Below are positions 54,311 through 63,200 of a DNA stretch of 64,000 nucleotides, in pieces. Made by a program: the position numbers and the translations under genes. The DNA is from Magnetococcus marinus MC-1. GTDB taxonomy: Bacteria > Pseudomonadota > Magnetococcia > Magnetococcales > Magnetococcaceae. Under the pieces are notes generated by a model, which made no database searches, was not told the DNA's origin, and was given only the letters and a program-made list of their open reading frames with translations. Within the stretch, counting starts at the first letter, position 1. Every line of letters starts with the position of its first letter. Where the stretch lies: positions 2,943,501-3,007,500 of the forward strand of contig NC_008576.1 in NCBI RefSeq assembly GCF_000014865.1. The letters are read 5' to 3'.

Positions 54311-55673
54311 GATTATCCCCATAGCCACTGCCGGATGGCGGGGTAAAACCCGCCTTTGACGAATCGTGTTCTTGACCGCTTCGCGCCGCTAACTGCACCA
54401 GATAATCGGCCTGCAAAGCCGCTTCTGGAGCATCCCCCATGAGCGCGGCCAGCTGGGCGGCTGCGCCATAATAGGCACCATAGGCGCGCACCTGATCGGC
54501 CTCGGCCTGGGTCTGCTCCACCATGGCATCCCCGAGGGTTGCTACCCGCTCCATCTGATAGAGGCTCTGCCGCTTGAGCAGGTTAGCTTGAGCCCAACGC
54601 AGGCTGGCTCCGGCTGCAATCAACCCCTGTTTGGCATCCGCAATCTCATTGAGGCGCTGTTTCAGCGCCAACTGCAAGGTTTGCTGAAGCGCCTCCTGTT
54701 GCGCTAATGCGGTATCTACCGATGCGGCCTCTTGCTGCTGCTGGGCATCCAGCGCCCCGCCGCTCCACAACGGCAACGAAAGCGTTAACCCCACCGCCCA
54801 GCGGTCGCGCCCGCTCAATGGGCGGGCGCTCTGACCAACCCGTGCAAACAGGTTAAAATCTGGGGTAAAGCCCACTGCCTGCTGCTTAGCACGGGCGGCG
54901 GCTACCGCCAAATTGGCCGCACGGGCACGGGGATTATTAAGCATCACGAATTGAAACAGCGCTTGCTCTTCAAACTCAGTGGGAAATTTGGCCGGCGCTT
55001 TGGGGGGTTGAATAAGATTTTCCAAAACCGCATGACCCGTCAACAGCGCCAGCCGCCCCCGCACCATCCGATTTTCGCTGCGGGCTTGATAGAGCTTATG
55101 CCGCGTCCGTTCGACTTGCGCCAACCACTGGGCAACCTCCAACTCATCGGTTTTACCCAGTGCCAACAGCTCTTTGGCACGATCCCATCGTACATAGGCC
55201 AGGGCATGCGCCTCATCCAAATTTTGCACCGCCAACTCCGAGGCGTGCAGTTGGTAGTAGCGCTCAATGACCTCCACCACAAAATCGGCCTGCGCCTGGA
55301 CGATTTCCCATTGCGCACGCTGCTGCTGTTGGCTGGCTGCCTGCTCGTTGGCCTGCTGCCGCCCAAACAGTGGAATAGGCTGTTTGACCTCCAACACCGT
55401 TTGATAATCGGTGCGGCGGCTGCTCTCATCATGGCTTTCAAAGCGTTTGCCCTGCAGCTCAAGGTTCAAACGCGCCCGTTTGGCGGCCTCTACCGCAGCC
55501 AAGGCCGCCTCAGCCCCGCGTGCCTTGGCCTGCACCAACGCAACACGAGGATCGCTATGCTGACGGGCCTCTTGGATAAGTGCCGCCAGATCAAGCTTGA
55601 TGGTCTCAGCAGCGACCCCCAACGGCCAACACAGCAGCAACCCTATCATAAATATGCGCCCCATCACACTCAT
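54297..55673 (-). CDS. TolC-family outer-membrane efflux protein
   Basis: About 458 residues from the ATG at 55673, which overlaps the upstream stop (ATGA). Signal peptide FMIGLLLCWPLGVAA. The rest is a long alpha-helical OEP pair, two related halves with helices rich in Ala, Gln, Glu (e.g. NARAAAAAKAKQ-type stretches) as in CusC/TolC proteins. It forms an outer-membrane channel. It is coupled to the thioredoxin-like gene and the adaptor. Confidence 0.85.
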   Translation of the reverse strand: MSVMGRIFMIGLLLCWPLGVAAETIKLDLAALIQEARQHSDPRVALVQAKARGAEAALAAVEAAKRARLNLELQGKRFESHDESSRRTDYQTVLEVKQPIPLFGRQQANEQAASQQQQRAQWEIVQAQADFVVEVIERYYQLHASELAVQNLDEAHALAYVRWDRAKELLALGKTDELEVAQWLAQVERTRHKLYQARSENRMVRGRLALLTGHAVLENLIQPPKAPAKFPTEFEEQALFQFVMLNNPRARAANLAVAAARAKQQAVGFTPDFNLFARVGQSARPLSGRDRWAVGLTLSLPLWSGGALDAQQQQEAASVDTALAQQEALQQTLQLALKQRLNEIADAKQGLIAAGASLRWAQANLLKRQSLYQMERVATLGDAMVEQTQAEADQVRAYGAYYGAAAQLAALMGDAPEAALQADYLVQLAARSGQEHDSSKAGFTPPSGSGYGDNHVAQ

Positions 55674-56170
55674 GACCCCGACTGGCGCAGCCAGCGTACA
55701 AAGGAGCCCTTTTCCCACCCTTTTTCTTGCACATACCGACCTGCTTGTATAAAGACGTTGGGGGCCTGATAGCCGGTCAATTTAAGCCGTTCTTTGCCCT
55801 CGGCATCAAAAAACAGAAAGACAGGTGTGGCACGGATGCGCATCTTATGGGCCCACTGTTTTTCGCTCATCCCCTCACCATTGGGGGCAACCATCTCAAG
55901 ATCCCCCCGAATATTGGTCTCTAACAGCACAAAATGCTGGCTGTAATAGGCCACCACTGCGGGATCAGGAAAAACCCGCTGGCGCATTTTGTCGCAGAAA
56001 GGGCAGCCACTATAGTGGAACATAACCACCAGCCCTTTACCCTCTTTACCTGCGTTGGCCATCTCCCCAGGGAGATCCATGTCCAAACTTTCACCAATGA
56101 AAGAAGCCTGTGACGATGGCACCATCAGCATGCTCAACGCAAACAGTATAAGTGAAATTAACTTTTTCAA
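55670..56170 (-). CDS. Exported thioredoxin-like protein (CxxC)
   Basis: About 166 residues from a TTG at 56170, chosen for its GGAG site 8 bases upstream and for the signal peptide KKLISLILFALSMLMVPSSQA that follows; the frame is open to 56239. The mature part is thioredoxin-fold with the redox site YSGCPFCDKMR (CPFC) and the cis-Pro region RATPVFLFF. It is a SoxW/DsbE-like type. Likely supports copper or cytochrome c maturation in the periplasm by context with TolC and CcoI; inference only. Confidence 0.8.
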   Translation of the reverse strand: MKKLISLILFALSMLMVPSSQASFIGESLDMDLPGEMANAGKEGKGLVVMFHYSGCPFCDKMRQRVFPDPAVVAYYSQHFVLLETNIRGDLEMVAPNGEGMSEKQWAHKMRIRATPVFLFFDAEGKERLKLTGYQAPNVFIQAGRYVQEKGWEKGSFVRWLRQSGS

Positions 56171-56593
56171 TGTCCACGCTCCTACGCCACCCATAGTGAG
56201 GAAAGCCTCGATTAAACCCTTCGCACCATTTTTTTTCAACCTCCAACCGCGGCTAGCCTATCATGGCCACGCTTAAATGGGTCCATTTCTTCACGAGAGA
56301 CGCTTTTAGCCACCCCAAGCCCCAGTAAGCGGCTGCGCCCTCGTCCTAGCGGTTCCCCCTTGATGGGCCAGCGTACCACGCCTTATCTGCTTAGGCGACC
56401 TGCGGTTTGATTGGTTTTCGGGCTGGTTTACACCGTTCGTTAATTTTGGCTCATTTTTTGCGTATTTTTTTATTAGATTATTGTGTGGATTACTGCACGA
56501 AATGATCCATACCACGAACCGCCATGCAACTTGCGACACACCTCCACACAGCTCACCCTATTCGCTGACGAAACAACCATTAATGGGGAAGCC
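56171..56593. other. Gap between the thioredoxin-like gene and a tiny gene
   Basis: About 420 bases, AT-rich in the middle (56440-56490). It should carry the promoter of the minus-strand block. I see no other feature. Confidence 0.4.
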
Positions 56594-56731
56594 ATGATGT
56601 TTGAATTTATGAGCAGCTTTTTTTTAATCGCCACCATCTCTGTGCTTATGATCGTGCTACTCGACGGCTCACTGCTGCTGTTGCACATGGTTAAGCGCTA
56701 CTGGGAGCAGCATCAACGCGGTCGCTCATAG
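56594..56731 (+). CDS. Possible 45-residue membrane protein
   Basis: A short frame starting MMFEFMSSFF, with a GGGGAA purine site just upstream. The residues FFLIATISVLMIVLLDGSLLLL form one membrane helix with an Asp inside; a basic tail (MVKRYWEQHQRGRS) follows. Size, start site and helix suggest a real single-pass peptide, but no homologue is known to me. Confidence 0.35.
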   Translation: MMFEFMSSFFLIATISVLMIVLLDGSLLLLHMVKRYWEQHQRGRS

Positions 56732-57343
56732 CCGACCCTATAAAGATTGGGCAGTAAGCCCTCCACGACGGTATTCACTGGTTAAACCGTCTTTGCAAGA
56801 ACCGCCAGCCCCTCTACCCTCAAAGTAAACGAGCATGTTTAACTTTTTGCGGGTTTTCGCTCGGCTTACCGAGCCCTGCGTGGCACTCTCAAGTAAAACA
56901 GTTCATCCCCATAACAGAATTGATATTTTATGTGTTCAATTATTCAGACAATTTTGCCACTTTTTCTAACCTCTCACCATAATTTCATTGAGATCTAATC
57001 TCACTATTGGCTACATTAAATGGAGAGTCACGCTGCGATTTCATTAAGGCGTCCATCCGGTCAGCGACGACATTGGCGCACCCAACCAATCGTCAGCCAA
57101 TCTGTCTAACACACTCGGCGGCAAGTTAGCCACTCAGAATGGTGCGCTCCTGGAGCGGCCCCGCTAACAGCGTCAGCCCAGTAAGAGCGCCAAGCTACAG
57201 TCCGCACTCTTGCAAAAAGCACAGACTGTTGAATGGGTAGTGCACATTGGGTCTCGCACTTCTATTGAAGAAGTCTCGCCTTCCCTTTTAAGATCGCGAA
57301 TGCGTTGCCCAATCCTGTTAAAACACAACTTTTCGGATTGCCC
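56732..57343 (+). other. Long gap upstream of the large chemoreceptor
   Basis: About 610 bases. A sequence TCAAG-N14-CCCATAA (about 56889-56915) resembles a flagellar sigma-28 promoter imperfectly. Short frames overlapping it are not protein-like. No repeat was seen. Confidence 0.35.
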
Positions 57344-59827
57344 ATGTTTGCCATTGTGCAAAAAAAGGTCGGTTTAAAAATCCTGGTGGTGGTCGGCATT
57401 ATAGGGACCATCAGCTTGCTGGGGATGGGCGGTTTTGTCATCCACACTATGGAAAAAAGCCTGCTGGAGCAGCACGAGGGGGGCATTCGACAGCTCGCCG
57501 AGGGGGCTAAGCTGGGCCTGCAAACCATCATGCTGGCGGGTAGCTCCAGCATTGCCCATGATTACAAAACCAACTTTAAACAGGTTAAAGGGCTAAAAAC
57601 GTTCCGCATTTTGCGCACTGATCGCTCATTGGCTTTTTACCGTTCTCGTGAAGACTTAATCAACAGTGCCGCTGAAAAAGCCGACGAAGAGGGGCTGGAG
57701 GGGGAGGAGCGCGAAAGCTTTATCGCGCGAGCCACCAACAGCATCACCAACATGCCCCCCCAGGATGAGGATGCTTTTGAATCCGACACCCCTATTCCCC
57801 TTGGCGCACAGGGCGAGGCCATTTTTAAAGAGGTGCTCCAGCAGACCGACGACCACGCCCGTTTTATCCGGGAGACCAGCCCCGATGGGGAAAATCTCAT
57901 CACCATCCTAAGCCCACTCTTTAACCAGCCCCAGTGCCACAGTTGCCACGACCCAGAAGAACGGATTCGCGGTGTGTTTCAGATTACCACCTCCCTCCAG
58001 GAGGTCGAGCGCAAAATAGCCGACACCAAGTTAAAGGCGCTCTTGGTCTTGATCGCCGCCAACTTGGCCTTTTTGGCCCTCTTGGGCTTCATGTTACGGC
58101 GCACCTTAACCTGCCCTTTAAACCATATTAGCCGTGCCCTGCATGTGCTGGCCGACGGCGATCTTACCAACCGTATCACCACCAGCCACGCCACGGTGGA
58201 TGCCCAGGATGAGCTGGATGAGATTGTCACCCAGGTCAACCACATGACCGACAATCTGACCGGCACAGTCGATACCATTGAGGTACAATCCACCACCCTA
58301 AACGTCTGTGTCGCCCAATTGCAATATGTGCAACAGATCTTGCGTAATGACGCCGAAGAGGCACATACCATCAACCAAGAGCTGGCCCAGGATAACCAAA
58401 AAATGGGGCAAGGGCTCTCCGAAATGCAAAATTCGGTCTCCCAAGCCAGCGTGCGTATTCAGGGCATTGCGGCGGACATCAACCGACTCACCGGTGAGAT
58501 TGGCGGTATTGCCGACTCTGCTGAAATCGCCAGCCAAAATGTCCACACCATGGCCGCCGCCGCCGAGCAGATGAACGCCAATATTGAGCAGGTAAACACC
58601 AGCTTGCGGCGAGTAGATGACGAAGTGAGTACCGTTGTACATGCCATTTCTGAACTGGCGCAAAATCAAAATCAGATACGCAGCCTGTGTGAACAGGCCA
58701 ATGCGGCTTCCACCACAGCCGCGAACCAAGCTCAAAACACCCGCAATGCCATGAATGATTTAACCGAATCGGCCCATGAAATTGGCAAAGTGGTGGATAT
58801 CATCAACGCCATCGCAGGGCAGACCAATATGCTGGCCCTGAATGCCTCGATTGAAGCAGCTGGGGCGGGTGAGGCGGGCAAGGGCTTTGCGGTGGTCGCC
58901 AACGAGGTTAAAGAGCTGGCCCAACAGACCGCCAGCGCCACCAAATTGATCTCTAAGCGGGTTGAAGAGATTCAGGGACACACCAACCAGGCTGACCTTA
59001 TTTCACGAGAAGTAAATAGCAACATTGAGCATATTACCAAGATCAACGCCAATATTAACTTGGCGGTTGATAACCAGTCCCGCTCGGCGGAACAGATTCA
59101 TGTAGCGGTCGATAAGGTATCCGAATCGGGCTCTACGGTTACCCGCAATGCCGAAGAGTTGCAGCAGGCCGCCCATGAGGTAGCCCGCTCTGCCGCCGAA
59201 GCTGCGGTAGGCACCACCGACATCGCCGGAGCATCCGCCAATTTGGCCAAAATGGCGGGTCATGTCTCCCAACAGACCGAAGAGGCTAACCAATTTATTC
59301 AATCGGTCAACGCCTTTGCTCAGCAGACGCAGCAGGCTTCGGGCGGTGACAAGATGCAACGGGCCTTCCAATTAGCCACCTATCTACGCCGTACCGTGGA
59401 GTATTTGGGCAAATTAACCAACACCGTGTACGCCACCAGTACCGCCCTAAACAACTCCCATCAAGAGTTACAGATTGCGGAAAAGGTTTTTGACACCGAC
59501 TGCTTTAAATCCAGCGCGCTCGATTGGGTCAACATGCTCGGGCAGGTCATTGAGGGCCGCATGTCCCACCTTGAGTTAGGGGATAAATTAACCGACAAAT
59601 GTGACTATTATGCTTGGCTGGAAAACGAAGCGAAGCCCCAGTTTGCCGGCAACGAAAAGTTTGAAGCCCTCTATGCGGGCAGCATAGCGTTACGTAATCT
59701 CGCCGAACGCGTGCTGGATGCCCTGCACCGTGGCGACCGTGCCGCCGCGCTGCAACGGTTGGATGATTTTGATAACCACCGTGCCCAGCTGTTTGTCATC
59801 ATGGATAACTTTTACCTCTCACTTTAA
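57344..59827 (+). CDS. Haem-c chemoreceptor (methyl-accepting chemotaxis protein)
   Basis: About 827 residues from the ATG at 57344. TM1 is about residues 11-33; the periplasmic part (35-230) contains [13 protein letters not shown] (CHSCH at 198-202), a haem c attachment site at the membrane-proximal end. TM2 is about 231-251, then HAMP (about 252-305), and a long MCP coiled-coil with the tip [20 protein letters not shown] and [17 protein letters not shown]. The last about 130 residues (with [13 protein letters not shown]) form a helical domain similar to the CZB zinc domain, but its histidines are not all in place. It probably senses redox state or oxygen/NO. Confidence 0.9.
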   Translation: MFAIVQKKVGLKILVVVGIIGTISLLGMGGFVIHTMEKSLLEQHEGGIRQLAEGAKLGLQTIMLAGSSSIAHDYKTNFKQVKGLKTFRILRTDRSLAFYRSREDLINSAAEKADEEGLEGEERESFIARATNSITNMPPQDEDAFESDTPIPLGAQGEAIFKEVLQQTDDHARFIRETSPDGENLITILSPLFNQPQCHSCHDPEERIRGVFQITTSLQEVERKIADTKLKALLVLIAANLAFLALLGFMLRRTLTCPLNHISRALHVLADGDLTNRITTSHATVDAQDELDEIVTQVNHMTDNLTGTVDTIEVQSTTLNVCVAQLQYVQQILRNDAEEAHTINQELAQDNQKMGQGLSEMQNSVSQASVRIQGIAADINRLTGEIGGIADSAEIASQNVHTMAAAAEQMNANIEQVNTSLRRVDDEVSTVVHAISELAQNQNQIRSLCEQANAASTTAANQAQNTRNAMNDLTESAHEIGKVVDIINAIAGQTNMLALNASIEAAGAGEAGKGFAVVANEVKELAQQTASATKLISKRVEEIQGHTNQADLISREVNSNIEHITKINANINLAVDNQSRSAEQIHVAVDKVSESGSTVTRNAEELQQAAHEVARSAAEAAVGTTDIAGASANLAKMAGHVSQQTEEANQFIQSVNAFAQQTQQASGGDKMQRAFQLATYLRRTVEYLGKLTNTVYATSTALNNSHQELQIAEKVFDTDCFKSSALDWVNMLGQVIEGRMSHLELGDKLTDKCDYYAWLENEAKPQFAGNEKFEALYAGSIALRNLAERVLDALHRGDRAAALQRLDDFDNHRAQLFVIMDNFYLSL

Positions 59828-60216
59828 GACGCTGAGCGGTCACCCACCGATCCGTTGGTTCCGCTCATCCCTCACCAAAAAACAGCCCCCTAACGGGCCA
59901 AGGCTACCACCTTACCCGTGTTGAGTGTTTGGGCTTGGACGGAGAAGCCCTGCTCTGCCAGGGGCCTGCTCACGCTGCCCCCATGCAAGCCCATTTGGGA
60001 TCGACAGGTTTGCTAGACTCCCTGTACCAAGCCATGGATCATTGATTTTACAGGAAGAAATCGACCAATTTACTTGCAATTTAACGATCAAAATGCTATC
60101 CGATAGGAGTGGATGTACAGGACAGCCGATGAATCAGTCTTGAGCAGGCACGGCTGGTGTTGAGCGGATAATGCAAGAATCCCCACCATTAAGGATTGCT
60201 TTAGGAGATAGAACCC
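59828..60216 (+). other. Gap before the sulfur-globule-like gene
   Basis: About 390 bases without a convincing frame. The right end has the AGGAG site of the next gene (about 60202-60206). Confidence 0.4.
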
Positions 60217-60783
60217 ATGGCACTGGCAACAAAAACCACGACCCTCGCCCTGGCGGCATCCCTGCTGGCCTTGGCTGCCACCGTTACCCCGACCAAAGAT
60301 GCCCAGGCATGGTTTGGCAATGGTGGCCCCTGGAACAATTTTAACGGCCCCTGGAACAGCTATGACGCCCCTTGGAACAATGGCTGGGGCGGCGGCGCAC
60401 CCTGGAACAATGGCTGGGGCGGCCCTGGTTATGGCTACGCCCCCTACGGCTATCCTGGTTATGCCTATCCTGGTTATGGTTACGCACCTTACCCTGGCTA
60501 TGGTTACGCACCCTCTGTACCCTTTTACCCCAACTTTGGCATGGCCGCACCTGCCCAGCGCTTTTCCGCAGAGGATGTCGCCATGCTCAAAGGTAAGCTT
60601 GGCGTTCGTCCCGATCAAGAGCAAGCCTGGAATGCCCTCGTAGAAGCCGCCAAAGCAGTGGATCCCAAGAGCAGCATTGTGCAAGATCCCGCTGTCAATG
60701 AGGCCTTTGCTGGACTTATGCAGGTACTGGATCCTCAGCAACAAGCGATGGCGCAAAATTTCAAGAACTCGCTGCTTTATTAA
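60217..60783 (+). CDS. Sulfur-globule-like secreted Gly/Trp/Tyr/Asn/Pro-rich protein
   Basis: 188 residues. Signal peptide: LALAASLLALAATVTPTKDAQA. The mature N-half is low complexity: PWNNFNGPWNSYDAPWNN, PWNNGWGG twice, and PGYGYAPYGYPGYAYP (about residues 38-98). This Gly/Tyr/Trp/Asn/Pro pattern resembles proteins coating sulfur globules in sulfur-oxidising bacteria. The C-half (about 112-185, RFSAEDVAMLKGKLGVRPDQEQAWNAL) is helical, similar to Spy/CpxP LTxxQ proteins. Both points are by inspection; the presence of sulfur storage is not shown. Confidence 0.6.
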   Translation: MALATKTTTLALAASLLALAATVTPTKDAQAWFGNGGPWNNFNGPWNSYDAPWNNGWGGGAPWNNGWGGPGYGYAPYGYPGYAYPGYGYAPYPGYGYAPSVPFYPNFGMAAPAQRFSAEDVAMLKGKLGVRPDQEQAWNALVEAAKAVDPKSSIVQDPAVNEAFAGLMQVLDPQQQAMAQNFKNSLLY

Positions 60784-60798
60784 GCCCTATTCTTACCC

Positions 60799-60829
60799 AA
60801 AAAAGCCCGCCTTTAGGCGGGCTTTTTTT
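60799..60829 (+). terminator. Terminator after the sulfur-globule-like gene
   Basis: Stem with 8 GC-rich pairs (60805-60812 and 60815-60822) and A6/T7 runs outside, with a 2-base formal loop. A strong intrinsic terminator 15 bases past the stop. Confidence 0.9.
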
Positions 60830-60849
60830 CTTGTTTGGAGCATCGTGGT

Positions 60850-61158
60850 ATGCCTTTACTCCCCACCAATGGATCCCTTCTCACCACCTTACACACCCTC
60901 CAACAACAGCTACAGACAGGTTCTTTAAGTGTGGCACAGCAAAACGCGCTACTGCCTGAACTGCTCGGCACCCTGCTTGAGAGCCAGCAGCAGATAGAAC
61001 AGCTTCGCAAAACCCTGCTGCAAATCCCCCACGGCAACGGCGACCATAGCGACTATTGCCGTATGCAGAACAACGGTCTGGCCCCCAAACAAGGGGAGCA
61101 CTGCCACTGCCATGTTAAGGCCATTCAGGAGACCCTTCAACAGTGCCCACCGGCGTAA
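60850..61158 (+). CDS. Protein of unknown function
   Basis: 102 residues from the ATG at 60850 (GGAG about 10 bases upstream). The first about 65 residues (LLTTLHTLQQQLQTGSLSVAQQ, then LLGTLLESQQQIEQLRKTLL) form two amphipathic helices; the C-terminal part has Cys/His: DYCRMQNNG, GEHCHCHVKAI. A possible metal site. Followed by the small zinc-finger-like gene. No family recognised. Confidence 0.5.
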   Translation: MPLLPTNGSLLTTLHTLQQQLQTGSLSVAQQNALLPELLGTLLESQQQIEQLRKTLLQIPHGNGDHSDYCRMQNNGLAPKQGEHCHCHVKAIQETLQQCPPA

Positions 61159-61193
61159 ATCACCTACAGCACCCCGCAAAGCCGAGCGCGCGC

Positions 61194-61394
61194 ATGGCTG
61201 AACAAGACCCGACCCAACAAACCTGCCCCCAATGCAAGGGGCAAGGCAGACTGTTTTGGGGAAACGATGATTGCTGTATGCAGGGTTGCTGTTTTGAGTC
61301 CTGCCCCACCTGTCAAGGTAGCGGCACCCTAGCCAGCACACCGTCAACACGCCCCACAGAGCCAAACTCAGCCTCATCTAACGCCAAGGATTAG
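61194..61394 (+). CDS. Small DnaJ-type zinc-motif protein
   Basis: 66 residues from the ATG at 61194. Two CxxCxGxG-type motifs, CPQCKGQGRLFWG (about 11-23) and CPTCQGSGTL (about 37-46), as in the DnaJ zinc domain, with additional cysteines (CCMQGCCFESC) between them, and a Ser/Thr/Pro-rich tail. No J-domain. Possibly a stand-alone zinc ribbon or a partner of the preceding gene. Confidence 0.55.
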   Translation: MAEQDPTQQTCPQCKGQGRLFWGNDDCCMQGCCFESCPTCQGSGTLASTPSTRPTEPNSASSNAKD

Positions 61395-61412
61395 CGGTAC
61401 AACAAGCTGCCC

Positions 61413-61733
61413 TCAATCTTTGGCTGCGACAGTTTCACTGACGGCTTCATACATCTCAAATACGTTAGGGCCTTTATAGATCTCTGGCTGATTGCCGGCA
61501 TTTTTGTGGGCCTCACGAAAGGCATCGCTTTTGGTCCAGGCCATAAAATGCGCTTGGCTCTCCCAAAAGGTCATGACCACATGGTATTCGCTGCTCTCTT
61601 CAGCCGGACGCAAAATGACATTGCGGATAAAACCAGGAGAACGGTCCACCAAGCCAGCGCGGTTGCGAAACCGCTCTTCAAAATCAGCATGATGTTCTTT
61701 GTGTACGGGAATTCGATTCATCACCACAATCAT
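61413..61733 (-). CDS. ABM-fold (haem-degrading-monooxygenase-like) protein
   Basis: 106 residues of the antibiotic-biosynthesis-monooxygenase fold: NRIPVHKEHHADFEERFRNR at the start, then SPGFIRNVILRP and VVMTFWESQAHFMAW and KSDAFREAHKN. The pattern resembles IsdG/HmoA-type proteins. The haem-ligand histidine is not obvious. Cytoplasmic. Convergent with the zinc-motif gene; no iron gene nearby. Confidence 0.75.
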   Translation of the reverse strand: MIVVMNRIPVHKEHHADFEERFRNRAGLVDRSPGFIRNVILRPAEESSEYHVVMTFWESQAHFMAWTKSDAFREAHKNAGNQPEIYKGPNVFEMYEAVSETVAAKD

Positions 61734-61864
61734 GGAAAACTCCTAATCCGTAAAAGAGGACCAAACGTGGAGAGTTTGTCATGACCACGGCCATTTGGCA
61801 AAGGGAGATGGGATATTTAAGAAAACCGATCGGGAAATAAACGCGCTGGACAGCGCAAAAAAGG

Positions 61865-62926
61865 CTAACAGGGCTGGTGACGACGATCAATAAACAGGGA
61901 ATTACCTTCGGTCTGTTTGGCCATTTTTTTAGCATGGGCCGCCATGCTCGCGACATCGTGATGAGATTTACACGCCCCACGCACAGGTTCAACCGCGCCA
62001 ACGGAGAGAGAAACAATGCCAAAAAAACGCTCCGTGCCACGCCGATCACGGGAGACAATACCGCCCTTTTCCCGATCTTCAGGGCTGTACCAAATGGGGG
62101 CATACACTTCAAACTCACGCAGCATGGTTTCGGTGCGGGTTTGCCAATCTTCGCTCCGAAACAGCACAATAAAGTCATCGCCCCCCACGTGACCGACAAA
62201 ATCGCGCCGGCTATCCACATGCTGCGTCAGCAGCTCCGCCACCTTACGAATGACCTGATCCCCCATTTCGTAACCATAGGCGTCGTTGAAGGGTTTAAAA
62301 TTATCCAGATCAAAATAACAGACAATAAAGGGCTTATGCTCCTCCAAACAGGCATCAATCTCTTCACAAATGGGCACATTGCCTGGCAACAGCGTTAACG
62401 GGTTGGCATAGCGTGCATAATTGATCTGTAATTCTGTGATTTTTTTCAACAGGTCTAACAGAAAACCGGCACCCACACACTGCCCACCCTCCGTGATCAC
62501 AAAATCATGTTCATCTCGGACCAAAGAGCTATCGGTAATAATCCGGCTGGCCTCCTGCAAAGTAACGCTCTGCTCTAAAATCAGCGGTTCGTCACACATA
62601 AGCCGATGGATGGGTTTACGTCCATACAGATCGTGCCCAAACTGGCTTAAAAAGATCGCCATAAAACGGTTGCGATGGACCGCCCCAATGGGGCGGTGTA
62701 CATCATCCACAACCGGCACAATACGCAGCAAGGGATCGCGCTGAAACAACTCCGCCACCTCATTGGCCCGTACCTCTGCATGGATCATGGTGGTTGGCCG
62801 CATCAGCGACCGGACCGTATCTGTATTGCTAACTGTACGGGCTGGGGGTGGCTTGGCTGGATCGGAGCTGGGCAATCCTCCCCCATCCTCTTGTTTACCC
62901 AAATCTACGTCAAGGGCGTTCATCAT
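61865..62926 (-). CDS. CBS-GGDEF signalling protein
   Basis: 353 residues from the ATG at 62926 or the adjacent one at 62923 (GTGGAAA upstream). N-terminal two CBS-like repeats (about 35-160: VRSLMRPTTMIHAEVRANEV, LMCDEPLILEQSVTLQEA), then a GGDEF domain (about 175-345). The active site reads HVGGDDFIVLF, Asp in place of Glu; the NPLTLLPGN start is typical of diguanylate cyclases. There is no EAL domain. The GGDDF form is found in CBS-containing cyclases, some of them inactive. Activity cannot be judged. Confidence 0.85.
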   Translation of the reverse strand: MMNALDVDLGKQEDGGGLPSSDPAKPPPARTVSNTDTVRSLMRPTTMIHAEVRANEVAELFQRDPLLRIVPVVDDVHRPIGAVHRNRFMAIFLSQFGHDLYGRKPIHRLMCDEPLILEQSVTLQEASRIITDSSLVRDEHDFVITEGGQCVGAGFLLDLLKKITELQINYARYANPLTLLPGNVPICEEIDACLEEHKPFIVCYFDLDNFKPFNDAYGYEMGDQVIRKVAELLTQHVDSRRDFVGHVGGDDFIVLFRSEDWQTRTETMLREFEVYAPIWYSPEDREKGGIVSRDRRGTERFFGIVSLSVGAVEPVRGACKSHHDVASMAAHAKKMAKQTEGNSLFIDRRHQPC

Positions 62927-63200
62927 GGTCCGTTTCCACCCACATGGGCACCGGTAACATTGCTTACAAAGGTTGCGCACCCGGCTTGCCTGATAAGAAG
63001 AAATAAAGGCTCATGCCCGCACGCCTGTCTCTCCCAAGCCGCCTCTATATTTCTAGCGCCACCTTTTTTACCAATCCGGCTTGACCCACACGCAACGCTC
63101 TTGCAACATTTATATGACAAACATGCAGATTTCTCCTACAACCTCAGCAATCCCTTTTTTACAGGGGATCGCGCACCCTGCACACCATCATATTATTGTT

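Noticed and set aside
54951-55769. Plus-strand frame of 272 codons
   Set aside because: Lies opposite the TolC gene and crosses its start; no start signal.
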